A stretch of DNA of 64,000 bases from Dermanyssus gallinae (GCA_003439945.1 QVRM01001115.1:124001-188000); one strand, 5' to 3'; counted from the stretch's first letter, positions 21,321-33,582 are shown. Program-made: numbers and translations. The notes: a model not told the origin generated them from the letters alone.

Positions 21321-23110
21321 AAGTACAAGACTGCGCTTTGGTATGTGTGTGACCGCGTACGCGGAGCAGTTGACCCCGGTGTGTTATGCTCCCGAAAATA
21401 AAATATACGGTTGCTTTCAACTCAGTTATTATGACCCTAGACATCCTAATTGCAATGACGCGCAACGGGGTACGACTTGCGCACGATGGTGGAGTTGCGT
21501 GTGGGCGTCTAATACTACTTAATGTCTATAAGAGGTGGCCGGGGCTTTTTCCTTGACTTCTTTCCCTTCGTCGTCGTCTTCTTTTTTCCTGGCCCACTTA
21601 CCGCTTCTCTATATCTACTCTGCGTTGCTTTTGGGGTCATCTTTGCCTGACGACTTACTAATACTACTAATACACTATTGCTACTACATTGCTGACTAAG
21701 TCGACAACATGGACGCCACCTATATGGAGGTAGATATAGGCTAGAAAGAGTACGAGGACGAGCGTTTAAGAAGAACGAAACGGGCGAATGGATCACCGTC
21801 ATGTTAAGGGAAATATAGAGTACGCGCGTGCGAGAGAGAAAGAGAGAGACGATCGGATGTCGGGACGATGCAACGAGATCTTCGGAACTCTCGTAGGCGG
21901 CAATGAACAAGACGGCGGCTGGTTAAATGGCCACAACAGCAGCACCTGCAGCAGAATTAGCAAACGGCCGGACTGCTTCGCTGCGGCTACCACTGTTGTT
22001 CGTCGACGCCGTATCGACATTAGCCGGCAGAGAGCAAACAAAGTTCTCAGGTAGGCTCGCAGACTCGCACAGCACACGTAGCAGCCATATAAAGTCTGCT
22101 TAGTGCGTCTGATAGTGGTTAGCTTGCGGAAGAGCGGCTCACGGAAAAACAGCTGGGGCGTGGGGAGGCCTGTAGTTTGTACATACGACCTATACTCGGT
22201 CCGGTCGGTGTCGGTGGTTCGGTCGCAGGCCACCGAGCTGCTGGCCACGAAAGCGAACCGAGGCGGTCTCAACGCCATCACCGCCGTCGTCGTCGTCGTC
22301 GTCGTTGTCGTTGCGGCCGTCGCCGCCGCAGCCAAACAAGGGCAAAGATCTTGCCATCCGTTGTGCGCCCCCTTCTCCCCGCAGTGATGCTCAGGCCAGC
22401 CCAGCTCGGTGGTGTAGGCAACTATCCCTACACGCCATAGAGAGCGTCTGTTGCCTTTGGTGATCCTCATTCCACCACTACTGCTACTACTACTACTACT
22501 ACCACTACTACGACTACTCACCAGTGGCAGATAGGGTAGAGGTTCCCAGCCCTGGCCTCAAACAGAGGGAGTAGCTCAACGATCTCTAATTTGGTTAACC
22601 TTCGTTCGTTCGTCGCTAAGCGTCTCAACTCGTCGGTCGCGTTCGTTTCCTCCAGTCCATCCGTCGTTTGTCGTCCTGGCCATCGTTTCGCCGGCGTGTG
22701 TGCCCGCCTGCGCGCCGGTTGGACCCCGCACTTGCTTCCAGCACTTCCCCCGCCCACGTGGTGTACCCGTACAGACCTATTCCGGCTGGTTTGGCCGGCC
22801 ATGCGCCCCTGATCGAGGGGCTAAGGGTGGGGCGGCCCAATGCTGACCCCTTCTCTTCAATGGCCCCGGCTTTCCGTTCTCTAGCCGAAAAGTCTGTCGA
22901 CTACTGAAGCTGACGAGCGCCCATCAGCGCTATGGAGGACGAAGTGTGCGTACGGGCGCACGACGACGACGACGACCAGTTACCGTAGTACCGAACGACA
23001 GAAGCCAGCCGAAGAGAGAAGAACAGGAAAAAGGCTCGCTGCCCTAGTAGGAAAAGGAGAGAGAGAGAGAGACAGACAACAGAAGCCACTAAGGCTCGAG
23101 ACTCAAACTA
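21321..23110. other. GC-rich, triplet-rich stretch without a supported gene
   Basis: It contains GA runs (21830-21850 and 23058-23074), a GTC/GTT run at 22288-22313, ACT triplets at 22478-22515, and a GAC run near 22960-22978. Several frames of 60-240 residues are open on both strands, but all pass through the triplets and show no domain. CpG-rich composition and the lack of TA repeats suggest a possible promoter or 5' exon region. Confidence 0.5.
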
Positions 23111-24180
23111 CTACAGTGGAGTTGCGCTTCCCTCAGTTTTCCCATCCCCGCCTCTCTATACCCCGGGTGACCGTATGAAGCGCGTCCTAGACGCCGGTAC
23201 TGGAGTTGGCAAACTCGTCTGTACGAACATCTGTACGAACCGCTGCTGAGGAAATTTACTAGCACACAGGCAAAAACTGGCGAAGCTTATAGAACAGGGC
23301 AGCCCTGCGTATGCAGAATCGGCAGAAGCTGTTACACTGCTGATAAAGAGGGGAGAAAGACAGGAGGTGCTACTTATCTGCTGGTTAGCAACTTGATTTA
23401 GAAAGTATTAACAGGTGAGCTTTTTAAAAGCTCACACATGATCAAATTATTAGAAATCAGGTACTGGGAAAATACCTGTCCTTTTTCGTGTTTCCGTTTC
23501 TCCTCGGATAACCTAATTTGCTATGTGGACGATTGTTATTCAAGCACTACAATAGAATCATAGTTTCCACTCAAGCGGACCCTCTACAATGTAACAATAG
23601 AGATAATGCCGGTTTGCGATAAGAATCACCCTAACCCAATGTTGGCTTGGCGCTGTACCTTAAAGCACTTTTGCACGGCGTTAGACTCTTTGCAAAGCGC
23701 GTTTGGTTGCTGTCTCATAGCTACTGTTAAATACGTAGTCGATTCTTAGGAGAATATTACAGAAGGTGAACCATGCCTAAGTCATGCCAGGTATATTCTA
23801 TCACTGTACACTCTGAGTTTCAGCGAGGGCGCTATAGCTCTAGAGGTGCTTGCTGCGAAAACTTGCTTTACTTAACCCAACGACATTAAAGCCTTTGCTA
23901 GCTTGACAAGTTTATATTTGAGCAGATTGGACCTTCGTAAGAAACGAGCCTATAAAGGAATTGGCTAAACAGGGTAACATACCAGGAATGAGCACCGTAT
24001 AAGTTGCCACTCACGGCCACAATCATATTAAAGTCCTCTGCGTACAGTTTAACCACAAATGTTAGTTGCTCATGCGCATTTGACCTTAGCACGAAAAATA
24101 TTCGAAGCTAACCGTGTTACTCTTTCCCTCGCTCTCTCTGTGTAGCTGTGTCACTCTAGGTTAACTTACAAACGTTTCAT
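23111..24180. other. No recognisable gene; short palindrome
   Basis: A near-perfect palindrome lies at 23415-23435: two 10-base arms, gtgagctttt and aaaagctcac, around a single T. It overlaps a donor-like CAG|GTGAGC. No frame here is convincing. Confidence 0.55.
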
Positions 24181-25080
24181 GCTATGGTCTAGCTGAAGAA
24201 GCGTTCTTTAAACGAGCTCTTCTACTATCATACGCCGCCGACAACAACAGCATCAGCAGCAACCTCACTTGTGAATTGCGTGAAGATGAGGAAGTAAGGC
24301 GATCTCATGCAGGACAATCCCCCACCTGCACAACTAAAGGACTACCTCTTCTCTTAGCAGTGAGCGATGCTCTTTTTGGATGTTGCTGAGACAGCGGCAG
24401 ACAAGTCGCGCGGGGCGACGACGAAGGCGACTCAGGCGGTAGCAGCAGCAGCCTACTTTTGTCCTCCTGAGGACGGCAGTGGCTCCGGGCTGGACTCCAG
24501 GACGAGCCGACGATGCTCCGACTATGTCAGAGCCAAATACTCCCCCAGGAGCGATTTCGTTAAATTGAGCTTGCTGCCCTACCTGAACAAGCACGACAAA
24601 ACATTGTTCGGTCCTGCGCTTACCCGCTCGCTTGCTTGATCGGCCGCCCACCCGCCTGTCTGTCTGCCCCGCAACCACGCCAGTCGAGAGCAGTGTCTGT
24701 CGAGCTGTAGAGAGAGCTGTAGCCGCAGCGTGCACAAAACGCGTCAGCTCCGGCGTGAACTGCTCCACAGCGGTCGCACTCTCGGCAAAACGCCGTCACG
24801 GACTCCTGGGACGCCGTATTGACGACGACGACGGAGACCACGACGACGACGGCGGCGGCTTTTGGAACGCTCGCCCGTCCTGACAGAGGAAATACCGCCG
24901 CACCCCCGGGGGCAAGCATGCAGCGCTAGGCGGCCGTTGCAGCCAGGGCTATATCGCGAGTGGCGTTCCGTTCTATCGCACTGCTTGGGCTGCGGCCAAC
25001 GCTGTTATGCATGCTCGCTTGGTCTGTGTTCACGTGATGGCACCCTCACCGGAGGCTGACAGCAAAAGCTTATCAAGAAG
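24181..25080. other. GC-rich, triplet-rich stretch without a supported gene
   Basis: A GAC/ACG triplet cluster lies at 24820-24860. Frames of 80-145 residues are open on both strands, with no recognised domain. A Cys-rich stretch in one minus frame (near 24760-24800) resembles a zinc ribbon only by spacing. Confidence 0.5.
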
Positions 25081-25689
25081 TGAAGCATAACGTGCGACGT
25101 ACAAACGTTTTTAGAGTTGACTACAGGAGCAGGTAAAACACCACCCCGGTTTGTTATTGATTACTTTATACACGTTAAACAATTCCCGCGCATGGCGACT
25201 TGCAAAAGACGGTGCACACGACATTTACCCCCCATCTATTCACCTCTACACCTGTTTTTTGTAATCTACAATTTCCATCACACGGCCTTGGTGGGACTAA
25301 TTTCTCGTGATAGAGGTCACGGAAGGTAGCCCAAGGCGTTTATCATATCGGCTGTCTCGGGAATCTCTTAAAGTCGATTTTGAACGACTACGTTGATAAT
25401 CAGTTAAAGCCAGTGCATGATACAGTGCCCCTTAATGGCCAATGTTAAGGGTTTAACCTGCAGTATCGCTGAGTACTCCTCTCCGAAGGCATCAGCTTCT
25501 GCTTCATGCCTCTGTTCCCAAGTTTGATTTTCTCCGCATGTCCATATTACATCGATAACAGCTCAATCTAGTCACATAAAATGTGTAGTTACGCAGTTTA
25601 ACACAAATTAAGCCTTAAATGAATATTTTTATTTTATTTATTTAGGTCCTTTAGTTGCACATAGATTATTGACGCCGGTTCGATTCAGA
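25081..25689. other. No recognisable gene
   Basis: AT-richer DNA with short frames only. A T/A-rich tract at about 25625-25645 reads as AAATA repeats on the minus strand. It may be the 3' tail of the retroelement relic that follows. Confidence 0.5.
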
Positions 25690-26056
25690 TAAGGCAAAAA
25701 AGGGAGTCCCTTGCCCGTGGGCAATAAATCAATTATCGATGCAGCGTTTTCGCGTTGAATTTCAACCGATATTCTATGTAGCCAGAACTGCCATGCACTT
25801 CTATCGCCGATTGACGCAGCGATTCTGGATCCCAGCTCCGTCAGAAAGCTCTATGTGGTTTTTCCCATTGAGCCTAATGTCTCGAAGGCGAACAATGGTT
25901 GAACGATAAAGTTTTGCTCCAGTTCACGATACTTTGCCAACTTGCGATTTTCAGCGAGGCGAGCGGCTGCTCCGACCTCCCAGCTGGTATGACGAGCATA
26001 CGAAGCGGCCAACGTGCAAGACACGGTGACGTCGTACACGAGGCAGTGATCTTCAT
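25690..26056 (-). mobile_element. RLE-type retrotransposon relic C (nuclease C-terminus)
   Basis: The minus strand encodes YDVTVSCTLAASYARHTSWE, matching WDATVSCTTAASYLHHSSVE of copy 3. It then encodes LAKYRELEQNFIVQPLFAFE, matching the FKYAG...FVPIAME region. After a TAG near 25851 the same frame continues FLTELGSRIAASIGD...ISVEIQRENAASI, the usual end of this protein. The Asp of the nuclease core is retained here, but the zinc motif lies outside the preserved part. This is a separate, diverged family, far from the cluster at 2.5-12 kb. Confidence 0.82.
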
Positions 26057-27950
26057 TTCATGGAATTAGAGTCAGGCCGTCCGAACACAGTTGACTGTAT
26101 GTTGGCTGACAGACCGACCGGCTCTTTGACTGCAGGTATGTGGGCTGACTGCATTGCTCGGTGTGTTGCGTCGATCAAAGCCGAATGCCTTGAGAATCTA
26201 CCGGCGCACCCCTTGCAAGCCAGAGCATGCTCACCCGTAGAAGACAGCGGTAGGTCCCAAGTTGCACAGTTATGTGCGAAGCAGACTGACTCCCCGAAAC
26301 GCCGTGAATGGAGTTTTAAATGTATTTTTTAAAATATGTTTATAGTTTTTTAGCCGCTGTACTGGCGTGTGGCCATGTGTATGCGTGAGCGCCAGTGTGC
26401 GTGCATGTTCACAGGCCACTCGCTGCACTCCCAGTTACCTCATCGATGCTGTTTTACCACAACTACAACACGTTGTGTTTCGTCTCTTTGAATAGGGTGA
26501 ATTTGTGATGTCTTCGTCATATGAGTACGCCTTATGTCTGTATACGCACAGTCGTAGTATCATTGGCGGACCGATCGGATAGGCACACCTGCGAGATGTC
26601 CCACTCAGTTTTAGAATCCAACCTAGTGAAGTTGTCTTTCTCGTGCCGATGCGCCAGCCTGGCTTCATGAAGAGAAGAGTCCGTCCCGTTTGAGTCGAAC
26701 AAACCGGAAGAGTTTGCGTCTAGTAGCTGCCAGGAGGAGTTTGCGTGTTGTAGTTGCAATGCTCTGACAGCGCAGCGCGCTTAACGCTTTCCGAGGCGTC
26801 GCAAGGGAATAGTGCAAAAGGAGATGAAGAAACGAAAGAAGAGGGCGTAGAAGCAAACTTCTAACAGGATTTTGGCCCTTTACTTTGCTTGTCAAGCGCA
26901 ATCGGATATTAATTCTTGCTACTCAAAACCGGCATCTTGTTGCCTATTCTATCTAACTGCGAAGAGAACAACAACAACGACGGCGATTACGACAACGACC
27001 ACCACCATAAAGTTGCAATAGAATTGGTCCATTTCCGACAGCCTGAAATCTGTGCAATGCCTCCTCTTCGTACGCAAATAGACGAGATGTAACACCTTAT
27101 TATTCTACTTTACGGTTATGGCTATTCTGTTAGGCTCTCTCTGTAGACAACTATCTCTCTCTACTCGAAAAGTGAGTAGTAACTCAGCGGGCAGAGTTCG
27201 ATGATAATAGTGTTTTTTTTTTCACTTTGCTTTGCTTTCTGGTCCAGTACGTATGGGTTTGTGTAATTCGTTTGTCACTCGGGCCGAAACGCACTACGGT
27301 AACATCATTTGGGAAATATTTGAATTGATTCAAAGTATCTGGCTTTAACCATCCGGTGTGACTTGACAAATTTATTTTGGCATCTCCCCAGGCAAATAAA
27401 CTATCGATCCTCTTAGTGCGAGCCACAACTTTCAAAACAACACTAATAGATACCTTCATAGACCGTGTGTTGGGTATCGAAAAAGAGAAGAGCCATATCG
27501 GCCCGTTGCAGTTGGCAAAACCCTGGCAGTCGGCATACCCAGGTATTCGATGGGAGCTCCCATACCGAAAAACAATATAGCAGCTTTCTAATTACGAGTG
27601 TTTTACAGTGTAATATACAAGATAAAGCTTTTACAGTAAGGCATCTAAAATGGTGTAGACTAAAGTGGCTTCGTAGCCTGAACAAGACGGAGGTTTCCAT
27701 TAAGGTCGGTTTCAGCGTAAACTCCTAACTATCTAACAATAGCTGTCTGAGGAGTACAGTGAACTTGACCTGTGTTACCACCTGTTAATCGACAAATTGC
27801 ACGTCAATTTCGGAACACTAGAGAGCCGTCATTGGCTTGTCAATGCATAGCTAGCATCTACCCACGCAACGATTTGCTTATTCCCATGCATCATAATCAT
27901 GTGAAAACAGAAATAAGTCCGATGAATAGAGAAGATGAATGAATAGAATA

Positions 27951-27988
<38 letters not shown>

Positions 27989-28442
27989 GGCTTTTATAAA
28001 ATGATTTAAAATCTGTAACATGTGCGCCGGTGCGTTTGTCGTGATGAAGGATTCAAGGGTAGTACTGTATACTGACCGTAAAACCAGTTTATGAACGTTT
28101 GGGGAAGAGATTTTCCTTGTAGTCGAAAAACAGTCAAAATAATCTCAGTGTTAGCGCTACTCTTTTGGAATTTCCACTAAAAAAATTGATGTTGGTCTCA
28201 ATGTCGTAACCATATATCTAAGACTCGTTTCCTGAAATCATTCTCTGAAGCAACCCAGGGTCTTCTGATACCGCCGGAAGATATAATTTGAACATTTTCT
28301 CACGGGGAATAATTGGAAACTCAATACGTTTGGCGAACTGCCTTAATGGGGCTCAACTAGGGTTTCTTCACGTCAGTCGTAAAATCGATGGTACCACGTA
28401 TACACGGTGTTTCGGGTTTTGTAACATTTCCACGACTTTATA
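26057..28442. other. No recognisable gene
   Basis: Short frames only. A (TA)n tract is at 27953-27986, and CT repeats lie near 27135 and 27155. Minus frames at 26435-26901 and 27184-27700 have no recognisable domain. Confidence 0.5.
27953..27986. repeat. (TA)n microsatellite
   Basis: An uninterrupted TA tract of about 34 bp. The bordering sequence (cgggctttt) does not match the 61-bp core family. Confidence 0.95.
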
Positions 28443-28573
28443 TATACATACATACATACATACATAACATCACTTTTATTTCACATAAAAGGGTTGGTAT
28501 CAATATACATACTTCTGTCAGACAATCATAATTAATCACCAAATAGGCGAGCACTATTTGGATTATCATGGGC

Positions 28574-29868
28574 TCATTTGGCCATACGCCAAGCAAACAG
28601 TCCGTTCACGAATTCACCGCGGGCCACGGCTTTTGAGGTGATTGATCGTTGACTCCTTAGGTTATTGGAGCGTACATCAAAAAAGTGTCCTAACAAGTCA
28701 CATTTTCGTAATTGATGTAGAACAGATAAGTTGCACTGCATGAAAAGTGTGATACTTGGAACAACGTCATCTAACACGCTGTGGGGGCACCTGATTCGCA
28801 GGCGTCTTAGAAAGATGTTTTGGACGCCATCCACCAACTTCCTATATTTGGACAGATAAGGCTCCCAGACAGGGGAGCAATATGTGAGTTTAGGAAGAAC
28901 AAGAGATTTGTAAAGGCGAATGTACACATGTGGAGTCGTTAAAATAAAACAGCGAAAGATAGTATTTATTGTGCGCAGAGATGTCTCCACAACCTTGGTA
29001 ATGTGAAGGCTAAAGTTAAGATCAGGCGTAACATATATGCCTAAGTCCCGGGTATAAGAGAGAGTCGGTAAAATGCAGTTGTCAATTTTGTAGTCAAAGT
29101 CAAGTGCACCATTTTTCAGTACAATGCATTTAGAGGGTGAGAGAATCATGTTGTTTTCAGAACACCATCGTGCAATGCCGTCGACGGCAGTCTGCAGAAC
29201 AGCGTGGGAGTCACTAGAGCAAATAGGATAATAAAGTTTTAAGTCATCAGCATATTCAAGATATTTGACCGCCGGTGGCAGGTACTTATTTATGTCCAAT
29301 ACAAAAATTGTGTATAGAAGGGGGGATAAACATCCCCCTTGAGGTACACCAGATACTGCAGGATATGGTCGACTATATTTGTCACCAACCTTAACTCGAA
29401 AACGAGTCGGTGACGGTCGCCTAAAAATGCCTTCACCCATTGCACTGTACATGCATGGATACCTAGATCTTCCAATTTGCAAAGCAGAAGAGAGTGATCT
29501 ACTCTGTCAAATGCGCTCTTTTGGTCAAAATAAACACAGTAAAACGGTTTTCGATCATTTATAAACATAGCCCAGTCCTGGGTCATTTCTAAAAGCTGTG
29601 TACATGTAGAACGGTGGGTAGTAAAGCCGTGTTGGGCAGGGTCAAGTAAGCGGTTTAAGATTAAAAACTGATTTAAGTGGTTAACTAAAATTTTCTCAAA
29701 AATGCAGCATGGTATTGAGCATTGCGAAACTGGTCGGTAGTTTTCAGCATTCATTTTCGAGCCTTTCTTGTGGATAGGGGTGACAAGACTGAGTCTAAAA
29801 AGGTCGGGCACAGCGCCGTCACTATAAGATCTTTCAAATATGAGTTTAAGTGGTTCCGCCAAAAACAA
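28574..29868 (-). pseudogene. Reverse transcriptase of the CR1/Jockey-like LINE, frameshifted
   Basis: Two overlapping minus-strand frames, 29868-29290 and 28574-29482, together cover RT fingers, palm and thumb. The first holds the motif A region (YFDQKSAFDRVDHSLL). The second holds motif B (GVPQGGCLSPLL), motif C (YADD) and ENNMILSPSKC. A one-base shift near 29400 separates them, inside the segment after WVKAFL. The family enzyme synthesises cDNA at a nicked target. Closest in style to CR1 or Jockey polymerases by motif wording; this is from pattern, not from alignment. Confidence 0.88.
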
Positions 29869-30264
29869 CGCAAATTGTTTGTAAAAAATTGGAGGAATGT
29901 TTTCAGGTGTAAGAGGACCGTTAGGTTTATAACATATAATTTGGTTTTAACACAGAATTTTATGCAGATTCTTGCTCCATTTCTGGCTTTTATACATTGC
30001 CAAACCTTGCTTTCTCGACATATTTGAACCAAATTCAAATAATCAAATTCAAATATGAGTTTAAGTGGTTCCGCCAAAAACAACGCAAATTGTTTGTAAA
30101 AAATTGGAGGAATGTTTTCAGGTGTAAGAGGACCGTTAGGTTTATAACATATAATTTGGTTTTAACACAGAATTTTATGCAGATTCTTGCTCCATTTCTG
30201 GCTTTTATACATCGTCAAACCTCGCTTTCTCGACATATTTGAACCAAATTCAAATAATCAACGC
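29835..30264. repeat. 215-bp tandem duplication
   Basis: The segment 29835-30049 is repeated at 30050-30264 with near identity (for example tacattgc versus tacatcgt). It covers the 5' end of the preserved LINE, so the coding stretch FLAEPLKLIFE occurs twice. The unit ends in a caaattcaaataatcaa motif that has short internal repeats, a likely site for slippage or unequal exchange. Confidence 0.93.
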
Positions 30265-30397
30265 CGCCACCAATTAGCACGAAATTTAGCCCGTGTGTAG
30301 CTGATGAATGACGCGTCTAAGGAAAACAAACCGAGAAACCTTGGTTTCGGGTCAATTTTTAAAGGTCAAAGTACTAACATTTGCCGATCCAATTATT

Positions 30398-30436
<39 letters not shown>

Positions 30437-31029
30437 TGAAGCCTCATAAACGCTGATTAGGCCACGCGATAAATAAAAACAACTTTTTGCGTTGGCAACC
30501 AGTGGTATTAAACCATTATATTTTTAGTGCCTGCCGGCAAGTGGAGGCGAAGTTGTAGTATTATTGATGTTTAACTAGCTGCTAGTAACTGTAAGATCTA
30601 AGGTTGCCCTCGATTGACCCACAGAAGGTGCTTGCAAAAGTCGTAACGATTTCTACAACAATTTCGCGCTTACTCTAAGTGCAGTGGACGCTATACAAAC
30701 TACAAATAAGCAAAAAGACGAAAACCAAAAGGCAAATGTGGGTGGGCGTTTGAATACGATTAGGCTTTTTAGATTAAGAGTAAACAGATCGCACTTACGA
30801 GCTGAACGCCACGGTTTTTAACTGTCAGTTTGGAATCGTCTGATTTTGTGTTTCAGGACAAGCATGATGCCTGGCGGTAGTGACCATCTCTACCTTTGTT
30901 CCGTTTTGCCACAGAAAACACCTTTACCCGCTCGCTATTGAGCTTGACTCGGTTTGATCCGACATACCGCCGTCGCTTGCATATCCAGGCTATGCGACTG
31001 GCGCTACGAGGCGCGCTGCCTTGATCTTG
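30265..31029. other. No recognisable gene
   Basis: A (TA)n tract lies at 30400-30434. The rest has no open frame of note. Confidence 0.55.
30400..30434. repeat. (TA)n microsatellite
   Basis: An uninterrupted tract of about 35 bp, flanked by tttg and gtttgaag. Confidence 0.95.
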
Positions 31030-33300
31030 CCACCGATTCAGATGTACGAAATCTCAGCCGTGGGAAGAGGACATGCGCGATTGTGCACGCGGAAATCTCA
31101 TACTCGACCAATTAGTCCCAACTGTCCACATCCTGCCGAGTGTGTTGTTGTGTTGGGGGGTTGTGCTGGGGGGGTGGTGTATTACCGCCAACCAGCGATA
31201 GCAGCAGCAGCACCAGCGGTCGCGCGCGGTGGGGCGTCGTTGCTGGATGACGATCCAAACACCCCAGGAATGAGATTCGCAAATTTGTTGGATCGCTCGC
31301 GTTCGTGTGCCACCTCGTCTCATTCGTTCATTCATTCATACATTCACTCAACCTCGTCGTTTGTAGTAGTCCACACCGCATTTTCTCCCTCTTCCATTCG
31401 CGTTTGATTCATCTCTATCATACGGATCTCTCTCCCCTCGCTGTCTCTTTCTCTCTCTCTTTCTCTTTCTCTACCAAGCCCTCTATCGAACCAGACTCTC
31501 CCTCTCTTCCATCTTCCTGTATTTTCTCCGCCAACGTTCTTCCTCCCCCCTCTAAACTTATATATCTCTCTCTCTGTGTCCCTATATATGTGTGTATCTT
31601 CCCCCAGCAAACGCGACAATCGTCGGCGACGTGCGACGTGAGCGATCGAGTTCCGTCGTTTCCTCGAGACGCTCGAGGACAGATCATCACCTTTGCAGCG
31701 TGAGACGTGACCACCAGCTTCAGCCGCCGGCGGGCTGGAGCTGCTGTGGGCGATCGGTTGGTCGCCCCCTGTTGGAGTTCGCCGCGCTTCGGCTACAGCT
31801 GCGCCTTGTAGCCTGTACGTCCATCATCGCTCACAAAGCGCTCAAGCGCTGGACGCTCTCCAGCCAGTTCTCTCTGCTGCTAATACTACTACTATTACTA
31901 CTGCCTTGCGAGTCCGTATCCTCGTATATCGTCGCTGCCCCCGCCTCCTCTACGATCGCCAACCTGCTCAGTGGTGTCTGCCGCTTGCCCAGCCCATCTA
32001 TCTGCTCAGTAGAGACGAGCCCATCGGCGGTCACCCGCTTTGGCCAGGCGCCGATTACCGCCCATCAGCAACGGCAGCAATGGGAACACCAGTGACAGCA
32101 AGCAAAGCGGGACCACGTTTAGTACAGTAGCAGTCGCAGTAGCATTGATAAGAGCAACGACAAACACTCCTAGAAATATGACGAATACAATTGCTACAAA
32201 TAACCGGTACTACTACTACATAAAAAAATGTCTTCAAGTTTCTACAGCTACAGTCTGTAGCCCTGCCACTGCTACTTCTGCTAGAAAACTAGAACTAGAG
32301 TTACGAAGCCCGAAATACAATAGATACATGGGCTGGCTTTAGGCTTTGGCAAACAAGCAATCAGCTACGGATATCAAGCCCCTGAAAATTTATTTTTGGC
32401 ATCATATCATCAGTTATTCAGCTTCTGCTCGTTGAAGTCGTCATGCTTAAACATACAAGTTAAGCTCTTGGCCTCGTTATGCTTAAACATACAGTTAAGC
32501 TTTTGGCCTCGTCATGCTTAAACATACAGTTAAGCATTCTTGGCCAAATCCTGCAATACAACTTGGAAGTAGGCTAGGTTTTCAATACAATACGTGTCGA
32601 ATAGATATGCACGCACCGAGGCAATGCGTGAGAAATGGCGCACCGCGGTCAATAATTCGGCAGATGGGTTAATCTGTCCTCTGCCTCATTCTCCTGTCGC
32701 TCATGCCGTCTTTTACTTGCACGTGGTGTTAACGCTTGCGTGCGTGCACCCGTGCGTACACGCCTGACGGCCCGCGTGTTCGAGTATCCAAATGTCCCGT
32801 TCGCTATGTCCGGTGTCCTTTCGTTCTCCCATCATCTCGGCTCGGGCCTGATTGCAGCGGAGAGACGTCAAGAGAACTCGGCGGTTCCAGTCGCACGGCA
32901 ACAATAACAACGACCACAACGACCACAACACCGGCAACAACGATAAGGGCGCCTATGATGATGCTGATCACAACAGCAGCTAAAGCTAACTATTGCTACT
33001 ACTACACCTACGAGTAATACTGCCACCACTACACAATACTACAATGAGCACGATTCTCTGTTCCGTGTGTCTGTGTGTGTGTTTATCCCTGTCCCCGTTC
33101 TCCCACATGGGCGGCTTCCGCTGAGCGTTCGCGACCCATGCTACTGCTGCTGCTGCTGCCGCCGCTACCGCTACTTCGAAGCGATCAGGTTTGATCACTT
33201 AATTCCTGCACTACAATTTAAGATCGGCCGAGCGTCGATCAACCAACTAACCGCCTGCTGCTTATACGCTTCTCTTCATGTACACGTCGGATGATAAGAG
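31030..33300. other. GC-rich and pyrimidine-rich stretch, possible 5' gene region
   Basis: A long pyrimidine tract (about 31425-31610) runs into an acceptor-like ccccCAG|CAAACG near 31605. ACT and CTA triplets (31870-31895), ACA/ACC triplets (32900-32945) and a CTG/CCG cluster (33138-33170) follow. Several frames of 70-170 residues are open, but all are low in complexity or unrecognised. A 5' UTR exon with a branch/pyrimidine tract is possible; no coding exon can be defended. Confidence 0.4.
32440..32547. repeat. Three-copy 35-36 bp tandem repeat
   Basis: Units begin at about 32440, 32476 and 32511, with the consensus gtcatgcttaaacatacagt followed by taagcttttggcctc. Each unit contains gcttaa and ttaagc arms around an acatacag loop, so each can form a small stem-loop. 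The copies differ by single bases and one insertion. Confidence 0.88.
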
Positions 33301-33389
33301 TGAGTGGCAACGCCTAGCGCACAGCGGGGAAAATAAAATAGACGGGAAAATAAAATCATAACGAAAAGGTGCTATTGCTGCTAACAACG

Positions 33390-33525
33390 TGAAGTGTGCA
33401 TTTGAGTTCCTTTAAAACTTACTTTATATATATATATATACATATACATACAAAGGTCTGCCCGTATTCGATTGGATAACCCAAAGTGAAGGATGCATTC
33501 GAGTAAATTCAAAACTTATTTTATT

Positions 33526-33556
<31 letters not shown>

Positions 33557-33582
33557 CAAGTAAGTTTTGAAATTTATACGAG
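33390..33582. repeat. Short repeat linked to (TA)n, two direct and one inverted copy
   Basis: A motif of the form gcattYgagt...ttMaaaacttaYttta occurs at about 33398-33425 and 33493-33524, each followed by a TA tract (33423-33440 and 33529-33556). Its second half returns inverted at about 33558-33574 as aagtaagttttgaaattta. The inverted copy lies directly before the mariner end. Confidence 0.7.

Larger units (their letters stand above)
28443..30264 (-). mobile_element. CR1/Jockey-like LINE, 5'-truncated, with internal duplication
   Basis: This is a minus-strand non-LTR element. Its RT starts with a region like PPIFYKQFALFLAEPLKLIF, then SLVTPIHKKGSK, AENYRPVSQ, and the FDQKSAFDRVDH motif (frame 29868-29290). 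After a frameshift near 29400, a second frame (29482-28574, 302 residues) carries VSGVPQGGCLSPLL and YADD (residues 77-80 of that frame, near 29254). The thumb and C-terminus follow. An AATAAA signal lies on the minus strand at 28480-28475, and the 3' tail is (TATG)n at about 28466-28445. The APE nuclease and ORF1 are missing because of 5' truncation. The YADD pair is intact, so this copy is younger than the LINE at 17.6-18.9 kb. Confidence 0.9.

Noticed and set aside
21799..22521. Minus-strand open frame of 240 codons
   Set aside because: It crosses ACT and GTC repeats, has Ser, Thr and Ala runs, and shows no domain or homologous motif.
24620..24919. Minus-strand Cys pattern CRECDRCG...CARCG that looks like a zinc ribbon
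   Set aside because: It is an isolated spacing match in a GC-rich frame whose other half is a Val run. Nothing around it supports a protein.
25670..25690. ggttcgattc, a B-box-like string
   Set aside because: There is no A box or acceptor pairing upstream, and it lies next to the 3' part of a retroelement relic.
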